DNA of 64,000 nt from Marisa cornuarietis (taxonomy: Eukaryota; Mollusca; Gastropoda; Architaenioglossa; Ampullariidae): the NCBI GenBank assembly GCA_004794655.1, contig SMMW01000576.1, positions 6,023,001 through 6,087,000 of the forward strand. The letters are read 5' to 3'. Of the stretch, positions 12,487 through 25,600 are shown one piece after another. The stretch's first letter is position 1, and every line of letters starts with the position of its first letter. A model generated the notes under the pieces. It saw nothing but the letters and a program-made list of their open reading frames with translations. It was not told the origin of the DNA and searched no databases. The translations under genes and the position numbers were made by a program.

Positions 12487-13548
12487 GTGAGCCATAGGCA
12501 GCTGATTCTCTGATCAAGATGTGCAACAGGTCACGTGATGTGTCCTGCAAGCCAACCAACCTCTTGTCTCACACATTCCATCTTCTAGCGAAGTTATTAC
12601 TTTTCACATTGCATCTCCTAGCTAAATTATTGCTTTACACATCACATGGCCTACCTAAGTTAATGTTTTACACATCACATCGCCTTGCTACATTATTAAG
12701 CTGGGCAGGGGAACAACTAGGACGAGGGGCCACTTAAACTTTGACGGCCAACTGGGCTTCTTCCTGTTCTCGCTTCTTTCACCTTTAACTGTTCGACTGA
12801 AATGATGACCGAGGACCGGTCTGACTTCAACCAACACTTTGTTCCGGAAGCAATTTTCCCACAACTTCCCCTCATCATGTTGGGCATTGGAAAAAAACAT
12901 GCATGCAGTGACAGCTTCATCCAACTTCAGTTTTAAATTAAACCTAATTTAAATCAGATTCATTCTTCATTCTTGGCCACTTGTTTCATTTGATTTAGAA
13001 AAACCACGTGATCGGCAACATTTATCTCTAACGGTCAAATTGCATCAGCAATACCCTTGTTTAACATAACAGTTTAAAAACTTTCTTCACGACCTACAAG
13101 AATATTAGATGTGGAAAGGAAGAAATCTCTCTCTCTTTCTCTCTCTCTCTCGGTCGGGATTCCCATTGTGATTTCCTTCTTTTGTCGATGAGCAGGTGAT
13201 CAAGATGCTTGTGGTCATCATCATCGTCTTTTTCATCTGCTGGGGACCGCAGCTCATCATCAACACGATGAAGCGCTTGCCCGTGAACGTCTATGACAGA
13301 CACTCATACCACGTGTCGGTGAGTATATACTAGTCTTGATGAAGACCTGCTACACTTTCTTTTCCAATGATTAAAGTCACAACCAAGCAACACTTCTGCC
13401 TTTATTTTTTACTTTCCTGGTGTTTTATCTATTTATTTACTGTATTTTTTATTTTTTATTTATTTTGTTTTTGCTGCGCAATGAGCATTCTTCTGAATGG
13501 ATACCTGCGCATTACAAATGGACATCATCCCTGCGCATTACAAATGGA

Positions 13549-13634
<86 letters not shown>

Positions 13635-16600
13635 CTTATTACTAGTCAAGTAGGAAACAATTTCTTTTTCAATGATAGAAGTCACCAGTTAATACAGTTT
13701 TAATAAAGGACCACTAGAGAACAGTTTATTTTCCAATGATTGAAGTCACCAGAGAGTAATCTCCTCCTTAATAAAGACTTCCTAAAGGGCTGAATTGTCT
13801 TGTCACCAGTTTGTGGCTAAGAGACCTACAAAGGCTCAATTTCTTTTCAAATGACTGGACTAACCTTATCGATTAGTATTGTCTTATGTAAACCAATTTG
13901 TTAAATAACTGAACTAAGGCTCTAGATTGATTTTTTAAATGTTTTTAACTGGTATGTATATACTTTTATAAATGCTCTAAATACTGACCTTAAGCGCCTA
14001 CCAGAATACAATTTCTTTTCGAATGGCTGAGCTGAGCCTATTGCAAAATGCTATTTGAACACCTTAACCTCACAAATATACACCGATATGATTAAGTTTC
14101 CTTTTGGCTGTATTTCTTAATTAATGTGAACACTAACACTACCCCTGACAGCAACACCGTTTCTAGATGTTTTCGTTCTCTTGTTTGTCACAACTTGTCA
14201 AAAATTCACATCCAACTGTTTTATGAAATATTGTGAATTAATAATAAACCATTGTTTAAAAGTTTAAATATATATTGTATTATTTGTGTTAATCATTAGT
14301 TAAATCATAGAACTCTCTAGGAGTCGGATACTCGAAATCACCTGCTTCGTGCGTCGTATCGCTCCAGGCTATTTCGGATTTTCACGAGATATCACGGGAT
14401 TTGCTTAGAGGTCGGTATTGCAACTCCTACAGGTGGGTCGAGGTTTGCTTTAATCACGCTGGATTTAGTGGCAGCTTAACACTTAATAATAGCAAGTGTC
14501 CGAACTCATTAGCAATCAGCCAATCAAACTGCTTTCACTGACATTCCTGACTCTTTATGTGACTGTCTAGCGAAGTGATACGACTTACCTACCTGCCTAC
14601 CTATCAACTTGCTTGTTTGCACTTGTCCTTCGTCGCTGCTAGATTCTGGGAATTTTTGTGAGCTGTTTAAGTTTTTTCTCTTTAAATTTTTTTAATGTTT
14701 TCAACTGGTATACTTTAAAAAAAATGCTTTTGAGTATTGTTTCACGGCTTCTTCACATTAATTAATTGCTTGTTTATAAAATGAGCTAAGCAAATTAAAA
14801 AGAAACGCTGTGATGATAGCAAGCCCTCATTAACAAGTGGCAAACAGCAAACAGACCCTCACCAAATAAGTGTGTTCAGTAGATTGATGACTACCTCTGG
14901 TCGGTTCTGAAAATTCGCTTTGTCCAAGGAAAACCTTTTGATCTTTCGCCTGTTTTGCATTCGTAAGAGTCAACATCCACCTATCCACCAAAGACGTTAG
15001 AAAAACCTTGGAAAATTGATCTTGCTTGTAGCTATAAATCCTTTTTCTGTAGCACCACGGGATTAAGTGTCTATAAGTGCCTCAGAAAGGTGAAGGTTAA
15101 TACTTTCTCGACCTTACCCAAATAGCAACAATATTTTTGTAGCGACTTAGCCATTCCACGGAGTGCGTAGAAAAACAGAAAGTAAGAGACTGGCCATGTA
15201 AAGGCGTCTTGTGAGGATAAGAAGACATTTATTTGCCAAGTGACATTCCACAAAAAACATGTTTTAATAAAGGCCGTCTCTTAGTCGACAAATACCAATC
15301 TAACAGAGACCCTCAGGCGCCATTGCGCTTGACACTATATATAAACCTAAAAATTAGATGCATAAAGTACCTACTACGACCAAAATTTCAGCTGGCGAAA
15401 AAAGTAAAGTCGTTGCTGAGCCTTCTTGATGATAGACACCACATTGTTGTCCCAGCTGTCATTCGAGATGGTGGTTCCCAGGAGCCTGAAATACTCAACC
15501 TGTTCTATGGCCTTACTGTTGATAATAAGAGGCTCCACAAGATCTTTTTTCCTGCGGAAGTCAACTACCATCTCCTTGGTTTTAGACATTTAGTTGTAGA
15601 CTATTTTTACTGCACCACACCACCAGGTGATTTACCTCCAGGCAGTACGTAGACTCGTTGTTGAGAAGAGACCTTCTCCTGTGGTTTCATCAGCGAACTT
15701 TGCCGTCCGACTGGATCCTTGACAGGAGACACAGTCTTTGCTGAAAAGTAAGGGAGAGAGGATGTAACCTTGATCTGTGCCTGTACTGAGCACCAGGATA
15801 TGGAATAGGCGATTACTGATTCTCTCTTGGGTCGGTGCAACAGGAAGTCTAAGATCCAGAGGAAAACTGATTGAAAGAGACGAAAATCCGAGAGCTTATT
15901 ATATTTAATGGTGGCGTTGAAGGCAGAGCTGTAGTCTACAAAAAGGAGGCGTGCATAGGAGTCAGGGGATTCAAGGTAAGGGGGACGAAGTGAAGAGCTA
16001 GAGAGACAGCATCGTCCACTGACCGATTGACCTGATCGGCAAACTGGGGAAGGTCTATTCTGCCTCTGTTGGCACACACGAAGTGTCTGAGAATCAAAAC
16101 TTTCATCACCACAGATGTCAAGACCACGGGTCTGTAGTCGTTTAGGGACCTCATCGCGATGTTCCTGGAGACAAGGGACGATGACTGATGCTTTGAACAG
16201 CGGGCGATGAGATGTGTTGAAGCTATCTGTGAAAACAGAAGAGAACTATTTGGTGCAGTGCCTCAGTGTGGGAGAAGACACACCGCCAGGGCCTGCTGCT
16301 TTCCTGCAGCTTTGTTGCCGCAATGAGTTGCGCATTTCGTATACACTAGCAACAAATGAAGCTGGTAGTGGGGAAACAGTTGCTAGGCCTGTCACTGGTG
16401 TGGTATTGTTCCGGTCAAAACGACAGGATGACTCAAACAATAAGAGAGGATGAAGTCCACATCTGCTGGACGTCCTGTCTGTCTGTAGTCGGTGACGGTT
16501 TTCAGACAGCGGGACATAGATTGGAAGTTGCTTGGCTGAAACTGAGCTGAGTTGGCTCTTAGAGTCCCACTTTGCCCTCAATATAGCTTTTATATAGATC

Positions 16601-19600
16601 GTGTTTAGCCCGCCTGAACGGTGCGCTATCACCTGACCTGCATACAGATCGTTCGCCTGTGGTGTTGAACCCCTGTCTGTCATTGGCTCAGGACTTGGTC
16701 TGGTGTGTTGGACAGCACAGCTACTCTCAGAAACCGAGGACATCTGTCTGCTCATGAATGTCGGCACACGGGAGCTGTCAATGTCTCCCGATTGATGCAG
16801 ACAAGACAGCCTTGTAGCTTATCTGTAGTCTTCTGGTTCCAGCACCTGACCGAACACCTGCGGTTCTGCCGACAAACCGCTGGTGGCAGGAGGGCAGCGG
16901 ATACACCATGGCCTGGTAGCAGGGCGCAAGTGTAGCCGTCCACTTGTTTGTACTGTTGGTGCTCGGTGGACAAATTGACATGATTGAGGTCCCCACGCAG
17001 CCTGTCAATAGCCACGAAAATTTACGGCCCACGTCTGTTCAAAAATTGTGCTCAAATTACTCAGTCTTTTACAAGATAATAATTCCCCAAATACGAATGA
17101 AAAGCTTTTCCGCGTTTACAAGATTCATGTCCTCAAACATGAATATTTTCATCTGTGCACAGAGGTCAACTCATGCCCAATATTCGCTCTCAACTTTCCA
17201 TTGGTTGCAATATTGATGATGTAAATGTTCCCAGCATTCCCATTGGCTGTAGTCTTGACGATGCAAACTTTTCCATTTTTCACGTTTATTGTACCTTTGA
17301 TGCTGTGAGCGTATCCAATGTGACATCCCTGGATTCGACCTCTTTCTGCTTTCGTCAAGCCTTCCTAGCATCTCGCGAACAAATTTGAGTAATGGGCGAA
17401 TATTTATGGAGTTAGTACACTGCCATGAAATAAACTGAGCTTCAGTAATAAATACTTTCTTTAACCATTCTCTATTATAGTAGTCGGTAAATAATAGTTG
17501 ATGAGGAAGATTTCATTTGTGTCATTTTCCCTTTTCTCGATGCACACACTCAAGAGCGGAAGTGAGATGGGATGTGAAATGCTTCTACTTCTTTTAACGC
17601 TACTGCATTATTGAATGTAAAAATTCTAGCTTTATACTGCAGAGTCCATTAGACGAAGTGGTATTTTCAACACTATCCAAATGAATGTTGAGATGTTAAC
17701 TGTTATTCAATACTTTTACACAGGGTTTCCCTGGTGACGGATCCGACAGCTTCAGTTTGATGGTCGTGTTTTCCACAAATAAATTTCGAGAAGAGAAGTA
17801 AATAACTTTTGTCAAAACTTTTTTTTAACTCGTCAAGGGAAAATGTCGAAGAAGGGATGTAAGAGACTGGTTAGCGCAAGTCCGCCACTCCAACGAGGAT
17901 GGCAAAAGAGAAACTTGGTCTCAACAATCAAAGAGTTGGTCAGGACTTGCAGAAAAATGCTGTTTTGAGATGGTCCTATTAGAACATTCAGCTTTGACAT
18001 GAACTCGTCCTATGTTTAGAGCAGAGAAGGTGTTTTCGGTGTTAATAATAATAATAGTGAAGATTTTTATAGCGCATATTCACACTCGTAGAGAGCATGC
18101 TCTTAGCGCTTAAAACAAGGAAGAGACGTGGACTAAGTAGATACAGAACAAAGGGGACGAAAGAAAACGACAGTACTGACGAAACAGAAAAAGATGAGAT
18201 GTTAAGATGAGAACACTCACCTATGACATGTACAGTTTCCACTAGGCTCAACTAATTGATCAGTACTGTCCTTAAAACCCGACAAGAGCGTAAATTTTTT
18301 CAAATGACTGGGCAATGAGTATTGCAAAATACCATTTCAATACCTTGATATTACAAATGTTCAAAGTAGACCGTTGTAGACTGTTCACTGTAGAACGGGG
18401 AAAACGTGATTTTCGGTTTCTGATTAGAACACTCAACTTTGACATTAACATGCCCCTTGTTTAACGTAGCATTGTAATATGCCGGAAATATAAAAAAGAG
18501 GAAGAGCATCGGCGAATTGCCCTATTTCCCCCTCCAACTCCACCCATCTGCACGCGAGTGGGACTAAAAACATGGAAGCCTTCTACTAATGGAAATGTTT
18601 CCAAGTCAGGGACCAGGACAACCACTGCGCGTGTCCATCGCCGATATCGCTTGCATCCTTGCCGCTTCATTAACGCTAGGGAAAAGCTCAATGGGCCCAC
18701 ATGCTCTCTTCTAGTCGTCTGCTCTGCAACCTTCTGTGTGTTGAGTGGGGGGGGCCACTTTCGGGCCCATTCGCGACAACCTCCACCTCCCACCTTCCAC
18801 CCCCTCCCCACTACCCCCCGGGACAATCTTCTCGGTGTTATGGACAGGAGGAATCAATATACAGCCCGGAGGCAGCGCGGTCCTCCGCTATGGTCTCCCC
18901 ACCCCCCAACCCTCGTGTGGGCAACACCCCCAGGCCTTTGTAGTGAGACTTTCTACCGGTGGCTGCAGTCGCATGCACACTCCCGTGTCTACTGCCCACC
19001 CTTTTCTAACGAGGGGTGTGCAGCGCTCACATAGCCTCCACTGCTTCGTTGTTGGACCGCTGTACAGTCTAAACTCTGTCACTCATTCCAGTTTCTCTTA
19101 TTCCCCCCCCCCTTCTCACAAAATTTTGTAATTAATATTGTTGTTGCTGCTGTTGGTTGCTGGTGGGTCGTAACAGCGTGTCTCTGGTTGCTGTCACTTC
19201 CGCTTTTCACTGATCTTCAATCGATGTCAGCCTCACAGTTACATATTTTGGTCGTTATTATTGGGTTATTATTTTTGTTGAAGTTGTCATTCCTGATGTT
19301 TTAGCACTTAAGAACAGTCTGCACAGCAGACAAATGCATTTTATGCATGTTTTGCACAAAATTTTATTCGAGCGAATTAATAGCAGCATTTGCACGGATT
19401 CGGACAATAGAACACAACTTGGCTCCACTCTGTAAGATAGATGATAACTGTCTTCCTTATTTATCATTTTGCTTGTTATGTGTGCTTGCATTCCTATTTT
19501 CAAACCCTGTCTGGGTAGCTGCCAGGTTTTGCATGGCACTTGGATATATCGTTGTTTTTGTTTCTGTGTTAAATTTCGCTGAAAGACTTGTAAATGTTTG

Positions 19601-22600
19601 TTTAATTTATTTAATTGTTCATTGTACATTGCTAAGAGAGCGATCCGTTGTAAGGTCTGATTACAAAATATAGATATACAGCTAGACCCTAAATCTTACC
19701 TACAGCTTTTCCGAAAACTATTGTCATTTTGAGCTCCAGGAAACAGGTGTGAACACGGGTAGAAAGTGAAGGGAGTTTGGGTCGCGAGAAAATTCACTTC
19801 AACGTGTAAAAAGTGTTTTTAAAAACAAATACACAACATGTGTACGGATACAAATACTTGTTTACTAACTTGAATGTTTGATTACTTGATGACTTATTCC
19901 TCAAAGCTGCCTCTCAGGTGTGTTTCGAAGCTTTTCTCACCTGCTTCTTGTCCGAGCTCGCGATCGAGAAAATCTTTCAGAACTTCCACGTGTAAAATAT
20001 TTTAAATGTCTCCACTGGGGAGGGGCAGGTTCAATAATAAGAGCCATGTAAAACAAAACACTGCCATTAACATGTAGAGATGTAATCAGTGTGAGCGTGT
20101 GACAAGGCGATTTGACATGACACAAACTATATCCAGTGCTTGTTTAACACCAACTGGGCCGAGATATTGTGTTGCTGGTGTTTAACAAGATGAGGTCAAA
20201 TTACCTAATTGTATGCAGATTATTTTTGCAACCTAAATTGATATTATCCGCTCTTTGTGTAATGATTTTTTCTTAACACGAAGGGAAATTGCAGGGGTCC
20301 TCTGCTTCTAGTTTTAAAAACAAGACATGAAATTACTCACAGTTTCGTGCTGATTTTTTACAGCACTGAATGTAGTTACCTATTTCTTTTGGTGTTGTTC
20401 TTTTTAAAGCACGAGCAATTTTTTAATTATTTAGAGTTTATGCTGAAAGTTGGAAAAAAAACACGCGTGAAACTGCCCGAACTTTGTGCTACTTATTTTT
20501 TTAATACAATTTGTTTAAAAATTCCAGAGAGATTTATGCTGCTGATGGTCTTTTTAATGGCCTGCTTATTCAAAATCGTGGTTTGCGCCTGTGCACCTGC
20601 AGAGGTCTTATGCTCCGGGCGAACTTTCGAGAACGTTTGGAATCAGACCACGCGGAATAATTTTCGGATACTTTTTTTTTTTTTTTTTTTTTATAGTTCA
20701 TCGCTGAGTCAATTATCTTGTCAAGGAAGACAGGATGAGATAAGCCAATGTTGTATGTGGGTTCTTTGCCTCCCGAGTTATCGAACTTCACGACCGACAT
20801 TGACAACCTTGACCTTTCCGAGGTCAGTCAATCATCTAGATGAGCTTACAAATCGCTTGTGGGCTTGGGTTTTTTTCTTCGTTCTTTTGTTTTCGCTTGT
20901 CATCATACCTAAACATCGTCGTCATCCAACATCGTCTGATATATTTTTAATAAAAGTCCTGCTACACTAACTTTTCAGCATTCGTCGGAGTAAATTGACT
21001 GATCTGTATGTAATTAGCTTTATATCAGTGAGTAAATTAACTAATTTGTAAGAAAGCTTCATATCAGTGAGTAAATTCACTAATTTGTAAGAAAGCTTCA
21101 TATCAGTGAGTAAATTAACTAATTTGTAAGTAAGCTTCATATCAGTGAGTAAATTAACTAATTTGTAAGTAAGCTTCATATTAGTAAATTTACTAATTTG
21201 TGAGTAAGCTTCATATCAGTGAGTAAATTCGCGTATTTCTAAGTAAACTTCTTATCAGTGAGTAAATAAACGAATTTTTAAGCTTCATATCAGTCAATAA
21301 ATTCACTTATTTTTAAGTAAATTTCATATCAGTGAGTAAATTCACTAATTTGTAAGTAAGCTTCATATCAGTGAGTAAATTCACTAATTTTTTATCTTCA
21401 TATTAGTGAGTAAATTCACTGATTTGTTAGTAAGCTTTATATCAGTAAGTAAATTCACTAATTTTAAGTTTCATATTAGTGAGTAAATTCACTGATTTGT
21501 TAGTAAGTTTCCTATCAGTGAGTAAATTCACTGATTTTTAAGTTTCATATCAGTGAGTAAATGTAACATCGTCTCCATAAGATCGGTGTCTGTTTCTGTG
21601 GAGAGGTGGGGAGGGAGAAGAAGTGTAAAGAACGAGGATAAGTTTTAGCTGACGAAGAAATGCGCTTCATAGGGTCCGTCAGAGTAAAACCTGTGAAGCA
21701 GGAAAAGTAGGATAAAATCGACAAAGAAGAAAGGGAGAGGGAGGGGAGCTGTGCAGTAAGTCTCGTCTCTAAATAGAATGAATTTTTCGCAAACATATTT
21801 CACTTGAAAGCAAATGAAATTAAAAAAAGATAAAAGGAATTTTTTAAGATGCCAGCCCGGGTTGTGTGCGCTGCTTGCGTCCAGCGCCCTCGCCATACAT
21901 CACACCTCGCCCGCTCCTCCTGTGCATGGCGCACGCGGGTCTCGTCCCCGTAGGCGGGGTAATCGCGCTCGCAACTCGATTGTCAATCTCGACAGAAGTG
22001 CTGCTGCAAGATGTGTGTCCCTTGTGCCTGTAACAGCTCTTCCATTTCAACTGGCAGCATTGTTTCATTTGGTTAATCTTTTTATTGGGCCGCCGCAGAC
22101 CTTTTCGGAAAGCATCACATTCAGGATTAACTAACCCAATATGCAGGATTTTTTTTGAAGAGTTTTCTCCCCTTTTTCTTCTTTTCCTCTTTTTTGCTGC
22201 AATTTTTTTCTACAGCTGCCAGTGCTAGAGCAGCTTGTTTTCTAGCATACTAATACGTGGTCAGGTTTCGTGTCTTTTATTTAAAATTACACCATGAGCA
22301 TTTTTGTTTAATCATGTGTCTTCTTAATAATAATTTCTTGTAATGGCTGTCTTAATTATCGGCTCTGCATCGAACACTTAAAATTGTGATATTTGTCTGC
22401 TGTATGGTACAGTCTCAGCCCGTTATCTCTCCACCATCCGACACAAATGTGGGGTGTGTTAAAGAGGGTATATATTCCATTACGAGATAACTTTGGGAAA
22501 CCATCCGTTGACTAGATGGCGGGTGGCGAGACGAGACTGACATTGTGTTTATGTAGAAGGACATATAAAAATAAAGCAGTGTTCGTTCAGCAGTGTTCAT

Positions 22601-25600
22601 TTTATGATAAATGTGGGAAACGGGTTAACGTTAACTTACAACTTTTATTATGATAAATTTGTCTAAATTGTTTAGTTTTGGGTTTGGCTTTAAAAAAATG
22701 TGTGTTTTTTTTACTTTGATCATATATCCTAGTCAAATAATGAAGATGTAAGCATACAGTGGCAAGAATCGATGGCAAAGCTTAATAGGAATCTGATGAA
22801 GGTTCCTTTCTGTTTGTTCCTGTGCGTTAGCGAACTTCTAATTCCTCTCGGATTCCCCTCGGACGGGTGTTTAAATTATTCCTGTAAATCTAGATGACTG
22901 TGTGTATCGCTTTTCTATCCTCAGCCACCCAGTTTGACCTATCAGAAGATTTAGAAAACATCCGGAGAATGCGAGCAGCGAAGACTACCGGAAGAACTGG
23001 ATGTGGGGGGAGGTGGGGGTGGAAAAGGCTAAACAGAACAATAAAGGAAGAGTTGCATGCCAGAACTGCAGACCTAATGATCGGGGTAGAGTGAAGAGAC
23101 TGCGGTGCGTTTTTCCCGGGTCTGAACCTTATCACGCAATGGCCGAGCATGGCGGGCTGAGGGTGAAAGGATGGCCCTGAAAGGGACGGGGAGTGGGAAG
23201 GGCCAAAGGTCACATGAAACACCACCCTTCCCCCCCAAAAAAAAAAAATTGGAGGCGGAGTGGAAAGGGACGTTTCTGACACCGTGTTTTCGTTGCCAGT
23301 CATATACTCAGTTTGCACCGACCGAACCCAGTCAATGGGTGGGTGTGCGCTCGATGGAGAGAGAGAGAAAAAAACTGTGAATATTTATGATTTGAATTTT
23401 GGTGAATGAATTTGTAGGATCCACTTGATGCTATGCTGATAATTGAACTACATGCTCGTGCGACTTCAGGTGTAAAAGCGCCTTTAGTCCGCCTTAAAAT
23501 CTTTCAGAAGAGCCTGTGGAAAAGTTGCAATCAACACTATTTCTACATCACCCACGAGGTGCCCCCGTCTTTTTTTTTTTTTTTTTTTTTTTGAGGAGAA
23601 GAGACCTCTAGCTGGATGGGGAAAAAAAGTTGTTTTCTCTGTTAAAGCGACCGAGGAAAACAGCAGGTTTCTCGCATCTAATGAATGGCGTATAGTCACC
23701 AAAGCTTTCAGTGTTCCTGGCAGACATTGTTTCTAGTAAAAACATGGCGTGCTATGGTCTTGCCTCGGCATTGATTTCTGCGTCACTTTTCACGGCTGTC
23801 AGCTTCGTTTTCTTAAATGTGACCAACTCTCTAGAAAAACATTTCAGGCGTTCAATCGCAAGGCATGTGCAAGTGCGGAAAGAGAGAAGGGAGAGAAGAA
23901 GAAAAAGGGAGAAAAGTGCAGTCAGTCAGACTGGCTGTCTGGTGGGCTGAAAACTTGTGGCGTGATTTTCGCTAAAAAAAATTTCTGCTGTCTCCAGAAA
24001 GCCTGTTTCTCACCCCAAAGAACAGCTAGTGGACCGTTTTCTCGAACAATGGCAGCCACACAAAAGTTAATATGTCGAAACAGATTTTAGTCCGGAGGCC
24101 GAGCTTCCGGCTGTGCGAACTGGTCATCATGGTGACGCTCTGCTGCACACCACGGAACGGGGCCCGGATGTGGCTTCGTTTTCTGTCAACAGAGAGCTGT
24201 GTGCACCCCGTGTCATTTAATCTCTTAACTGCGAACTTCATGTTTACCGCCTATCGTTCGCGACATGCCTTATAACTAAATGGAATGCCGAAAGCCCGCT
24301 GCCACAAGCCCGACAGAAACATTTCATGGCTGACTTGGATCTCGAACACTGGGATGGGCCACCATGTTATCGGGCATAGCCCTCTTAACGATGTTTGCCT
24401 GCACACAGGCATTGCAAGGGAAGCCGTTGAAGATGAAATGTCTCCGATTATTTGACGAAACGGCAAACATTCAAACTGGCGCGGGACTTACAGAGTTTGA
24501 GGAAGTCGAATGCAGCATAGATTAAAAGGTCAACAGATTAAGGGTCCTACAGCCTGGTCATCTTAAGGGAAGTGAATTGTGAGTGGCTCACTGTGTCTAT
24601 ACAGGACGTATGGAAGGCAGAGCCTAACCTATTTTATTTATTCAACTACTACCTTATATAATAGATCAGGAATATTTTTGACAAAAGCATATGATAAGTA
24701 GAAAGGGAAAGAGATATTCACAGGCCAAGAAATTCTGCTCCAGGGTCGAAAGGTCAAAGGTATTAGTCACCAGTTATAGAGCCTCATGAATGCTCATGAA
24801 TGCTGTTTCTCAAACATACTGTCACACACACATTCTTCCTCGCACACACGCACACACATTCACACACACGCATGCGCGCGCACACACACACACAAATTCT
24901 CTCATTTTAACACAAAAACCCACAGGAGAGAGGGAAAGACAGACAGAGGGAGAGACAGAGACACGTTAGGGAGAGTAAAGAGCGACTCAAACCATTTGCA
25001 ACGAAAATGCTACTTTTTTTATGAAAATTGAATCAAAATTTATGAACGCGTTAAGACTTAAGCTACTGTTTCAATGAGAAGAGGCTGTAAGGAAAATCTC
25101 TCCATTGACTGTCAGTTCTTTTCATCGAGTGATATTTAAATGTCCAACACTTTCGTCCAACAATTCGACTGTGTCAAACACTTTCAGTTCGGCGCTAGTT
25201 CAAGCACAAATAGAAGGGTATCATAGTTCAAATAACATTTATAAATCTAAAGCTTTGTGAAAACATTCACAATCCAAATAAAAATAAAGCAGATGCTGTA
25301 AAAGATGTAGTAGGTCTGCCTATTGCTATGGAATTGTTCTGTTGCCCAAGGTATTCTATATTTTATCGCTCTCTCTTCGAGTATTTTTAAAAGAAAAGGT
25401 GGCGAAAGGGTAAATTGAGCTTAAATAATAAAGAAGGACTTTTTGAATCGTTTCTGCTCAAAATGTAAGGTTTCAAGCGAAACGTTTATTTATAGCTCAC
25501 ATATTTCTCTTTCATATATTTTCTAAGCTTACGATTTTGATTTTATTATGATTTTTTTCAATGATTCTTAAATTTTTCAAATTTTTGATTGGTTACCACG

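Noticed and set aside
12304..12513. Open frame with ATG at 12304
   Set aside because: The ATG and following Phe codons lie in the pyrimidine tract of an acceptor. Only 12333-12486 is exon, ending at the GTGAGC donor.
13420..13653. Poly-His, poly-Ser and poly-Ile frames
   Set aside because: Three-frame translation of an (ATC)n microsatellite.
18558..19131. Overlapping frames of 128-158 codons in a GC-richer island
   Set aside because: Pro/His/Thr-rich low-complexity translations in several frames, none with a recognised domain or splice structure.
20347..20970. 207-codon open frame on the plus strand
   Set aside because: It crosses a poly-T run, has Phe/Leu-rich low-complexity composition, no recognisable domain and no splice context; likely chance in AT-rich intron DNA.
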